This document shows, piece after piece, positions 25,754-37,300 of a stretch of DNA of 64,000 nt. The position numbers and the translations under genes were made by a program. Where the stretch lies: the NCBI GenBank assembly GCA_014529385.2, contig CM043943.1, positions 99,694,355 to 99,758,354 on the forward strand, written 5' to 3'. A model generated the notes under the pieces. It searched no databases. It was given only the letters and a program-made list of their open reading frames with translations, and was not told where the DNA came from. The stretch comes from Adiantum capillus-veneris. Its lineage: Eukaryota; Streptophyta; Polypodiopsida; Polypodiales; Pteridaceae. Position 1 is the first letter of the stretch. Each line of letters starts with the position of its first letter.

Positions 25754-28324
25754 GCTTGGGACAGAGATACTTACACAGAGAGGAATTTACAGAGAGATGT
25801 AAAAGTATATCATATGCTGAATTTTAATCCAAAACAGAAAATTAATGATAAAATACATTAGTTTCGATTGAGAACCAGGAAATTCGAGAAGAATCCTCTG
25901 ATTTTCAGCACCCATACCACCTGGCCTCACCTCCTCGAGGTGACCTCGCGCACTCCTAGCCTCGCGGGCTAACCACTGGCACTCTGCCAATGGGGTCGAT
26001 AACTGCAAATGAGGCCTTGGCCTCCCTTTTATAATAATGGCCGGCCACACTGGCCGTGTTCACACTACGTCCGCCCGGACACTGGACGCCCATCCCGACG
26101 GCATCTGGGCTAAATCCCCTCTACTGTGAGCGGGACATAACAAGTGCCCCCTCTTCATGCAGACTGGGAAAGTGCATCTGGAGCCGCCATGTGTCCAGTT
26201 TGCCTCTTTTGAGTTAATTTCCTAGTACCCACCAACTTATAAGTGTAGTGAGGGGCCTAAATGACTTTCAGCCGAGCCTAGACACCCTTTTACTGCTCGG
26301 ATTCCAGTGCCATCTAGCCCGACCATCTCGTGGCAACCTGTGGATGAAACTCTCGGCCGTCGGCCGTTTCACACTGGCCACACGATGTCCGGCCATTTGT
26401 GACTTCAAAAAGAGGGTCCCAAAAATTAAATAAAAATCACAGAAAGAAACCAACAACTAAGATTAGCAGTTGCCACATCCGGGTAACACTCTTGCTTCGG
26501 CAATCACGCATGAACCCACACAACTATACATACAGATGGAAAGCCCTCAAGCGGGGCATCATGTTTCTGTATTCAAAGGGGGAGAGAGTTGCGCGAGAGT
26601 GGAATCATCGCGCTACATAAAGCAAGGAAGAAGGCAAGCTTTCCATTGTAGCTGCCATCACCTGCACCCACTACTCACACACACAGTAGCATTCGAATGA
26701 GTGAAATTCAGCCTCTCATTTTTGGGCACCCCCTTTGCTGATGGGTTAGGCAAAATCACCTCTCGTCGCCAAGTGTAAATTCCTAGTACCCACCAACTTA
26801 TAAAGTGTAGCCAGGGGCCTAAATGACTTTGAACTGAGCCTAGACACCCTTTTACTGCTCGGATTACAATGCCGACTGGCCCGACCATCTCGTGGCGACC
26901 TGCCCTTCCCGATTGCGAGTGAAACTCTGGACTGTCGGCCGTTTCACGCTGGCCACACAATGTCCGGCCATTTGTGACCTCAAAAGGAGGGTCCAAAAAA
27001 TTAAATAAAAATCAAGGAAAAGAAACCAACAAGTAAGGTTAGTGATTGCCACAGCCTCATGATCTTGAAATCACAAACGTCCTCGATTGCATGCCAAATA
27101 TACATGCCATAGATGATTTAGTGTGATTAGCACTCTTTTATCATCACATGTATCTGCAGGAAAGGTCATGAAACATAGATACAAATGACTTAATGAGACC
27201 TTCATAGTTTTGTCATTTCATCTACGATAGAAGTGAGCATAATACCTTTAACGTTTGTAGAGCAGTGTCCAATTCTATTGCACCGAATCTGTATGTACAT
27301 TTGATGTGCTAGCTCCATCATTACCCCTCCTTTGAACACGTTGAGTCGGAGTATATGTAGGTTGTAACCCAAAGGCCTCAAGGTAAAGTTGCAATACAAT
27401 TGGTGACTCCAAAAGTTCACACTCTTTCATCCCCTTTGCATCCATAGGTTGATGGTTCCTGAACTTCACCAAATATAATCTTGCAACCTGTCCCTTAACT
27501 TTTCTTTCCTTATGTGCCAAAACCTGCTCAGGTACCATCACAGTTGTGACACGTACGGTCACATATGTCAGGTACACGTACGAAGATGTGCAATACTAAT
27601 CGAACTAAAAAAAATTAGACACACGTTGACGTAACGTACGATGCGAAAAAAAAAAAAACACATCTTTAGAGGCTAGAGTTTACAAGTTACAGGAGAGAGT
27701 CAGAGAGACTAAACCAAGAAGTTCTCAAACTCAAGAGTCAAACGTTAGGACGTGATAGTTCGGAAAAAGAAGAATAATGATCATTGATTGCATTTGCTAT
27801 TACATAAGTAGAGAGATACAAGTGACAAAAAGTAGTACTAAGTACCAAAAAGTAGTGACTACTCATGGCCCATGGGTGCAAACTTTAAAGCATAAAGAGA
27901 GTGTCCTAAGTGCTCAAGGGAGGCCATTGTCCTAAGTGCCTCAAGGCGAGCTTTGAGTTCATCCGAGACCATTGTCTTTTACAACTTGGTTTGCACATCA
28001 TAGAGGCGCTCAAGGAGGAGCCACATAGCGGCAAAACGTGTTCCGGAAGGCTTCTTCAACTCCAAGTTGGAGTAAGTGCGATAAATCGCAAGTACTCTCA
28101 CCTTTTTGTTGACGAAGTTGACAATTGAGAGAGCTTGGGTTAGAATGTCCTCCATGAGATGTAAGGTGCAGCGGAAGTAAAAGTTAAACTTTGCTCACGA
28201 TGAGTGCTCCGAACTGTGCTCAAGGTTCCTTTTACTTACGAAAGGGAGAGCCTTACATTCCTTTAGTGAGAGAGTGCAATGGACACAAATAAAGTGAATG
28301 GACACTGTGAATGAAGGTGCTGAG

Positions 28325-28360
<36 letters not shown>

Positions 28361-31300
28361 CGACACCGAAAAGTTGTCAAACCCTCCTCCAAGGGCCACA
28401 CTCTCGATGGCGAGAGCAGTCTACTATTGATTGCACAATCTGGTACAAGATGCCGATGCAAATCGTGAGACTATGATGCAAGGTGCATCTAACTTGGAGA
28501 CGACGACGACGATGAGGATAGCGGCGACGACGGCTGAAAATGCTATCTGCTGGCGATTCCTATCTGCTGAATTCTACTGCTGCAATCGCTAATTTGCTGC
28601 TGTTGTAAAACGCTAGTATGCTGCTGCTGAAAAACGCTAACTGCTGCTGTACCAAAACGCTAGTCATGCTGATGTAAAACGCTGGTCATGCTGGTCATAA
28701 AGACGCTGATCTGCTGGTCATAAAAACGCTGATCTGCTGGGTTGAAAACGCCAGCTTGATGGGCCTCCAAAAACGCTGGTCATAGGCTGACTTCACTGCG
28801 ATAGCAGGGCTGAAAAAAGCTGGCCTAGCCGGGTCTGCAAGTGATGAAAACACTGGCCTGATGTGAGGGGAAATCGTTGACTTTGCTCATGAAAGAAAAC
28901 GCCAAGTCTTTGGTTGGTCTTGCTTGAGAAGTTGCCTGTTGAGCAATGCTCCTACTGCCTCTTCCGCCAGAAAGTGCTAGCTTTGGTTTGCTTATATATT
29001 ATCTTAGCAAAATTGCCCTACCTAGTTCCCAACAAAAGTCACTTAAAAATAATAAGTGAAAAATGTCAAAAATAGGGAAATAGGTTTTATGCATTGGAAA
29101 CTGCTCATAATGGATTTTGATGGTAATGCTAATGATCGTGCTATGTGCAACCAGAGGATATGCATCTACTCTAAGTGTCTGGTCATGCACGGTCTGCGAA
29201 CAAACTCACAAAAGTGCCAGATCACTTCCTATTCTAGACTGACTTGACTGAACTGAACCCTGGTCATGCTGTAGCTTGTCCACGGACACATAGGGTTGGA
29301 TGTGTCACGTGACATCCCCTCCTTTTCAAAGTGAGGTACTGGTACCGAGCTGTATGGCATCCAGGGAGATCGCCAACAAGGTTTGGAATCCTGGAAAGGA
29401 CTCTTCACGGCCCACTCTGATGCGTGGGTCGTGCGATACTTGAACTTCATAAAGGTCTGCAACGCTTGCTTCTTTGGTCCATTCCCTGTCGGAGACGATC
29501 GACTCAGGCATGCTATGTAATCTGAAAATCTGGGCCACAAACAATCTCGCTAAGTGATCCGGCTTGACTGTTTTCTTCACTGGAATGAAATGAGCTTGTT
29601 TGCTAAATTTGTCAATAACAGTCCAAATACCATCGTGACCACTGTGTTCTCGAGAGATCAAAAATGAAATCCATTGCAATACTTTCCCAGGGGCGGGTGG
29701 GTATGGGTAAAGGCAGTAACAATCCCTGTGCTTTATGCCTGTCAAACTTGACCTTCTGACATACCAAACACCTGCGCACAAACTCGTGCACATCTTTCTT
29801 GAGTCTCGGCCAAAAGAAGTATCTCTCTACCCCTTTCATGGTGGTAGCAATGCCGCGGTGACCCGTAAAAGGCGGACAGTGGCATTCAGTCATAACCTTT
29901 TCCCTCAACGGCTGTGTAACGCACAACATGGTTTTCCTCATCAAGTAGCCATCCCGAATGGAATATCCCGCTACTGTCTCCCCATCCCGTATCCATGTGA
30001 AAGCGTCTGCAAAATCTGTATCCATGGCATACTGATCGACCATATCCTCGAAGCTCCTACGGTGTATCGCGGAAATAGCCAGTACCAACGGCTTTCGAGA
30101 CAAAGCATCTGCCACCAAATTCTTTTGTCCTTGAACATGGACAATCTGGAAGTGAAACTGTGACAAGATGTTCGCCCACCGCATCTACTTTTCCGATAGC
30201 TGCTTCTGTGACAAGAAGTAGCGCAAACTCTGATGGTCTATAAAGACAGTAAAGTCCGCTCCGAGTAGGTAGTGCCGCCACTGAGTAAGAGCCATGCATG
30301 GATAACCGCCAAAGCTCTCTCATAAATTTGTGTTGTCAATTCCTGCCTTGAGAACAATCGGCTCTCGTAAGCAATGACATGGCCTTCTTGCATTAAGACC
30401 GCACCCAGACTACGACCACAAGCATCACAATATACTTCAAATGACTTCTGCAAGCCCGGAAAAGTCAAAACTGGTCCCGTAGTCAATTTCTCTTTCAAAG
30501 TCTGAAAGGCAGTCACCTTTGTGGGTCCCCACGAGAAAGGGACTCCTTTCTGTGTCAAGATATGCAAAGAGAAAGCAACCTTTGCAAACTTTCGAATGAA
30601 CCGCCTGTAGTACGAACACAATCCCAAGAAGCTTCTAACTTCATGGGCATTCTTCAAATCGGGCCAATCACAGATAGTCTCTATCTTGGCCGGATCCATT
30701 TGCACTCCTGTTGCTGACACAATGTGTCCCAAAAAGTGTATCTCTGGTAGGAAAATTTCACTTTTCTTTGCATTAATCACCAACTTGTGATCTCGTAATG
30801 CCTGAAAGACCTGAAGCAGATAATCTCTATGTTCTGCCTCATTCTTGGAGAAAACATTGATATTGTCGAAGAAAGTGCCAACAAATAGCCTGTACTCTCG
30901 AAAAATCCTGTCCATCATCCGGTTAAATGTCGCAGGAGCATTGGTTAAGCCAAAAGGCATCACCAAAAACTCAAATAACCCAAAAGTCGTACGAAAGGCC
31001 TAGACGTCTCCCGGTGCGATTCGGATCTGATGATATCCACTCTTAAAATCAATCCTGCTAAAACACGAGGATCCTTGTAATCTATCGAGTATATCATCGA
31101 TCCTAGGAATCGAAAATCTGTTCTTGATCCAAGATCCGTCTTTCTTCAAAACGAACAACATTGGAGAGCAATATGGTGAAGTACTAGGCTGGACAAGACC
31201 CTTTTCCAAGAGGTCTTTCACTTGGTTCATAATCTCTTCATTCTGTGCTCGGCTCACACGGTAAGGTGGTCGGTTCGGTGGTGTGCTTCCACGAATCAGA

Positions 31301-34300
31301 TCAATGGTATGATCTTCAGGAGGAGCAGGTGGTAACTTGCCTGGTAGGCCCTCTGAGAAGCAATCCGCATGAGTGGAGAAAATCTTGGCGTTCTTTATCA
31401 AGTTCAGACATATTTGTCCTATTCTCATCACTCAACTCTTTCAAAAAGATCGAGGAAACAAACAGACTGGATTTCATTAACTTTGAAATGGCCGAAGCCG
31501 ATACAATAGGGATAGACTCGCCCTTAAGTTTAATATCAAGTACAATGGTTCTACCCTTCTCTGTAGTCAATGTCGCTTTCCTCGCCCGATAAAGGACCAC
31601 GGCGTTGTTCTTGTGGTACCACGGAATTCCCAAGAGAACATCACAACCTTCCAAAGGCATTATGTAAAAGTCCTCATGCCCCAAATACCCCTGACAATGC
31701 AACCGAAGTTTGCCAATGACAAGTGTAATGGCTACGTCCCTGCCGGTGCCGCTAGAACTGCCTCCGCAAGTGGTCCCATCCGATCGGGAGTGATCTCGAG
31801 CCGCGCCACCAATTCCGGTGAAATGAAGTTGGCCTTGGCTCCTCCATCAAAGAAGATCAAGGCTTCTTGATCTCACACTTTGCCCCAAGCTCAGCAAAGT
31901 TCTGTACTCTCGTCCAACGTGCTGGGATCGGTATCCACGCAATCTGGAACCAGTCATGTTTTCATCTTGCCTTTTCTTCCACGTTCCTCAACTGCTCTTG
32001 AACTCTCAGGCCTTTTGTCGTCCTTGTCGTTCGGTTCTTTCTGTGCCTTTTTAGGGCACTTCGCGGATATATGTCCAATTTCCCCGCATCCAAAGCACTT
32101 CCCTTCCCTGATGTAGTGAGCCCGCTCCTGAGGAGTAAGCTTGGGTCGTGCATCTTTCTTTTCTTCCTCTTTCTATTTTCATTTGTCGAAGTATGTTCGG
32201 CTCTTTGTGTCATGATCTCATTTATGGGGTAGGTCAAACTGCCAGAGTGAATGGCAAAACCCCGTTTCGCATGACTCATCGACTCCTGAATGGACACTGA
32301 CTTCTGTTCCAAGCAATGATCTCCAATCTCTGTAGGTAGACCCAAGGTGAACCCCTCAACCTGTTCCTTGAACGAGATCTTCTTAAATGAAGAGGCGGAT
32401 AAAAAAGAGCTCCAAAATCTCTCGCAATAAGCGTCCACTGTATCCTTCTTGGTCATCCGAAGATGGTTCCAAGCAGTTCGTATATCAAGTTCATACTCTC
32501 GAGTCAGCCAAGAAGAAATAAAAAGCCTCTTGAATTTCAGCCATTTAACTCGCGCAGTCTTGCTTAATAGAAGCGTGGACCACCAAGTTCGAGCATTCCC
32601 CTTAAAGTAAGAGGCAACTCTCCGAATCTTAGAGTGCTCTGAATAATGCCCTCCCACGAAAGGGATGTCAAACTGTTGTACAAAAGACAAAGCCTTCGAA
32701 GCATCTCTATAACCAGAAAAAGTGTCAAATTTAATTGATTGTCCACCTTCCTTAAACTATCGAACTTTCTTGCTTTTGTCTTCTAGAAAGTCATACTGGT
32801 TGGCTTTATGAAAATTCTTCTTCTTTGCATAAAAGTTGCTGTCGTCAGAGTCTAAACTGTCTGTAGACGAGTCCTTTGTAGAACTGTCACTCATGGGACC
32901 CTTTCCGAAGCATTGCTTCTTGCTTCGCTTTTTGCCTTTTCAGTCTTCTTCGCTCGAGTCAAATGAGCTAGAAGAACTGTCAGAAGAAGAAGAAGAAGAA
33001 CTGGGTACTCCTTCAAATCGAACACGCTTTTTCTGTTTCTTTGCCTTTTCAAATGTCGACTGACGACCCAAATAACCCGGGAAGTCACTGCCTTTCTTCA
33101 GCTTTTTGTCTGCTTTTTAACTTAGTTTTGCGCATCAAAAAGCTGTGCAATTCGCGCATCAACCACCTCTTCTAATTGCTTCTCTGTATACTTCTTGGAA
33201 GTAGGAGGTTTCTTGAGAGCGGGTTTTCGGGGTGGTTCTGTGGTCTTCTGCCACTGCGTGTGCACCTCCTCCAAAGAGATCTTGCTCATATATTTTGCCA
33301 TTTTTGGGTCCTTGGCAAAATTAAGCATCATCTTTGTTGCGTCGCCGATCAATCGTTGACGCTCCATCTCTCGACGCTCCGCCTGAGTAGGCCGAGGCGG
33401 GCCATACTCCTTGCCTGAATCTTTGTTGTGATCCCTTCCCGTATCTCCGGATGCAGAGGGAATGGACTGGTCTTTGCCTAAAGCCATAGGTGCCGCGGAA
33501 AAAAAAAATTAGGAATCGGATTTCCCGTAGAAGAGAAATCGGCCGTGCTCTGATACCATTGTAACAGACTTGCATACTCCAAGTCAAGAATTTATACGAC
33601 ATTGACCCGGCGGAGTTCCGGGCCTAGAGATATTGGCCCCAAATACTGGCGCCGCTTTCGGTATTTTTGTTTGTATTAATCTGAGTTCAAAGTACAAGAA
33701 TGCGGGCAGGCGCTCACACTCAGACTCTGCGTCCAGATGCTCTGAGTTGTGAGAGGCCTGCTCACATATTTATAGATTACAAGGGGTGCTAAAAGCAGAG
33801 CCCAAAAGCTGAAAATCAAAAGCTTTCAATAATAAAGCAAGGCTCTTTCTCTCTCTCTCTCAAGCCCTCTTTCTTAAATAAAGCAGAGCTTTTAGCTCTC
33901 TCTCTCTCTCTTTATGCCTTTCTGAAAATAAAGCAAGAGAGCTCTTTCTCTCTCTCCAATTGCGTAGGAAAAGCAAAAATAGCCAGCCGTAAAACCCGCC
34001 GCAGTTCACGGGATGCCACGTCAACAGTACGGCTTTTTTCCGGATTTTGCGTCGCATTATGCGGGGCCTGCCACGTGTCACCTGCGGGTTCTCCTGCATC
34101 CACCCAGCCACGTCATCATTGGCCAACAGAGAGTGTGTATGTGTGTTAGGGTTCGTATGTGTGTTAGGGTTTGCCAAGTCACCATTTTGTGACAGGCCTA
34201 GCGTTTCTAGCCAACTACAGATCAAGACCAGCGTTTTGGCAACAGGACCAGCCTAGCGTTTTTCGCAAGATCAGCCTTGGCGTTTTGCAGTTTGCAGATC

Positions 34301-37300
34301 AGACATGGCGTTAGCAGACCACAGAATTCAGCCTAGCGTTTTTGCAATTGCAAATCATCCTCAGCGTCTTGCAAATTCCCGGTGACGGGATCACCCCTAG
34401 CAATAGCGTTTTCAGTTTTCAACACTTGGACTCCGCAGAACCAGCCCCAAACCTCGCAGATCTCACCTTCCCGCTGCAAATCCTCGCCGCACGGTCAGAT
34501 CAGCCAGCGTTTGCAATTTCAACCCGCTTTTCGCAGATTTCAGCATCTACGTTTTCAGCGCATCGTCATCGCGTCATCATCATCGCCGTCCTCGTCGACA
34601 TAGAGTCAGAATTCAGCAAATTGAAGATTTGCAGATTTCAGCCCCTAGCGTTTTCAGATTTCAGCACGTCTGGTCGTCGACATCGTCGGCGAGTCCATTG
34701 CATTTAGACCATTGTACGAGATTTGAGCATAGACTTCTCTGGCCGTAGAGAGTGGGGCCCTTCGAGGAGGGTTTGACAACATTTTGGTGTCGTACTCTTC
34801 TCTCTCTTTCTCTCAATCTCGGTACCTTCATTCACAGTGTCATCCACTTTGTTGTGATCATTTGCACTCTCACTAAAACGGAAGGCTCTCCCTTCCGTAA
34901 GTAATAGGAACCCTTGAGCACAGTTCGGAGCACTCATCTTGAGCAAAGTTCAACATTTACTTCCGCTGCACCTTACATTTAGTATGCCAAAAGGTCAAGT
35001 TTGACAAGCATAAGGCACCAGGTCTTCTGCAACCTTTTCCTACACGTAGCGGACCATGGGAAAGTATAGCAATGGACTTCATTCTTGATCTTCCCAAGAC
35101 TCAGAGTGTGCATTTGGACAGTCATCGACAGATTTAGCAAACAGGCTCATTTTGTTTCGGTCAAGAAGACACTTAAGCACGATCATTTGGCTAAATTGTT
35201 TGTCTTGCAGATTTTTCGACTACATGGTATGCCTGAGTCGATAGTTTCAGATCGAGATCCCCGCTTCACCAGTCTTGCCCTTTATGTCCTCCTCGCTCGA
35301 ATCAAAAGAGGAAGAGCAATCCGAACTGTCAAAAGAAGAAGAAGAACTGGGTAGTCCTTCGAAGCGTACATGCTTCTTTTGTTTTTGTGCATTTGCAAAA
35401 GAAGATTGACGACCCAAGTAACCGGGGTAGTCAGTCCCCTTGTTGCGCTTCTTCAATTGTTTCTTCGATGGCTTCTTCGCTTCCAGAAGTTGATTGATTC
35501 GTTTTTCGACGACGTCATTAAATTCTTCTTCAGTGAACATCCTTGGGGTAGGAGGTTGCTTGAGCTCTTGTTTTATGGGTGACTCAATGGCTTTCTGCCA
35601 ATAAGTATGCACTTCATCCATCGGGTGCCAGGTCAAAAATTTGGCATACTGTGGATCCTTTGCAAATTGGAGCATCTGCTTTGCGCACTCATCAACCTGC
35701 TGTTGACATTGCATCTCCATAAGCTGGTACTCCGTAGGCCGAGGTGGCCATTACTCGTGCTCTGCTAATCCACTCGAATTCTCCAATTGCCTCGAGTTCC
35801 CGAGGTGGCAAGAGGAATCGTCTGATTCTTGCCTGAATCCATGTGTATCGCGAGAAAAAGGATTAGATTTCTCGGTAGAAGAAAAATCGACTAAGCTACC
35901 ATTGTAACGAACTTGGACACCCAAGCCTGGAATCTGTCGCGACACAAGAAAGATTCACTTTAAAAACTTCACAAATTTAAATCACAAAACAACTAAGGCG
36001 ACACGGCCCGACGTAGTTCCGTGCCCAAAGAGATTGGACCCAAAAACCAGCACCCCTTTCGGTATTTCTTTTTGTATTAATAATTAAGCAAGTACACGTG
36101 CCCGGGGCTCTCCTTTCCTCACCGGCTCGTTAGCATTGAATGAGCTAGGGTCTTATTTAAAGGCCCCTGGCCTTGGAAAAGCAAGTTACATGAAAAGCTT
36201 CACTTCCAAAAGCATCCGGAGCCAAAAGCTTGCACTAAAACAGCCAGCACAAATTGCGGAATTCCGTACAACCTGCTACGTCAGCATGTTCTACGCCTTT
36301 TTTTAAGGTCTTGTGTCCCTTAGACCCCATCATCACTTATCCATAAGTTGGAACAACTTATAGGCTTGTGATTTATTGTCCACAAGTCATGCCACTTCAT
36401 CAGTTTGTGACAATATGTGTATATATACCTATATATACACATATATACATACATATATTTATATCTACAGCAAGATGATCTTTCAATGTCTCACTGAAGC
36501 AATGATCAAATGCTTCCAAAATGCAGAAATTGAGTCTCCCCATTGTGTGCAAGTTTCCTCTATGCAGGGGTTCATGCAGCCTACTTGGAATCTTTTACCG
36601 TTTAGAAAAATTTATTTCATGCAAAAAAATAGAAAGAAAGTATATTTTCCCAAACTTGCTAAACAAAAGTAGACGGCTTGCTTAGAATATTAGAAAAAAG
36701 CCGAGGTCTATTAACATGCAGAGCTAGCATATAGGGCCGGCAGACGCACAAGAACCTAGAAAAATGGAGCCTGTCGAGTCTTCAAAGGGGAAGAAAGGTA
36801 AGAAAGAAGGAAAAACGACGGATGCACAGGCATGGGGTGGGGTTTAGGAATTATAATTTTGTTTGTTTGTGTGTGTGTGTGGGGGGGGGGGGGGGGGGGG
36901 GGGGAGATTCCAAGAAGAGATTGTGTTTGTGCGCAAGCAAAGAGATCCGTATTAGACACATCCAAGCTTCAAGATGAAAGAAGACCAAAAACCATAATAT
37001 CCTGCTATTCAGATTTCTCATGAAATACATTGAAATACCTGGCGAATTTCATTGAAGCGAATTTTTGCTTCTCCATCCAAGCCAACGCCATTGAGTCTTG
37101 CCTCCTTGAGTTCACCTACAGAAAGGAAAAAAAAAAGTGTGAAACTGCATAGTCCTTCACCTTGCTATCTGCGGTAACCATAGGAGCACATATATCAACC
37201 TTAAAACAGTGGTTGAAGACATATACTCAGAAAACTAGTGGAACAAGTATGCAAGCCAAAACAATGCACAGACATTAAGTAGTTAAATGGACAAACGAGT

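Larger units (their letters stand above)
14245..26142 (-). mobile_element. Ty3/gypsy chromovirus, nested host of a copia and a solo LTR
   Basis: The minus-strand 5' LTR begins TGTTATGTCCCG at 26142, and the 3' LTR begins with the same word at 19825 after the polypurine tract AAGGGGGGAAGTA. The 3' LTR is interrupted by a copia at 14260-19461 and ends TTTCA at 14245. Flanking 5-mers are GCACT (26147-26143) and GCACC (14244-14240), an imperfect target duplication inside an older LTR. Pol includes RT, RNase H, integrase and a chromodomain. The 5' LTR is truncated near 25914, with no primer site found, and a solo LTR sits just upstream of gag. Without the nested pieces it would be about 6 kb. Confidence 0.85.
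12448..37038 (-). other. OOP: OOP intron 4, about 24.6 kb, packed with nested transposons
   Basis: The donor is CAG|GTATTTC at 37039/37038 and the acceptor AAACAG| just before 12447. Exons on both sides join in frame at NEIRQ/ELEKLS. It contains, from left to right, a LINE endonuclease fragment, a chromovirus holding a copia element and a solo LTR, LTR fragments, a hAT-like fragment, a chimeric gypsy and a gypsy mosaic. Unoccupied intron sequence remains at 12448-13080 (with a run of 14 G at 12660-12673) and 36413-37038. Confidence 0.9.

Noticed and set aside
34141-34176. Interstitial telomere repeat
   Set aside because: Only two AACCCTAA-type words, separated by unrelated bases inside an LTR; they fit telo-box promoter motifs better.
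36756-36965. Proline/histidine-rich minus-strand frame
   Set aside because: It is a translation of the (GT)n and poly-G tract.
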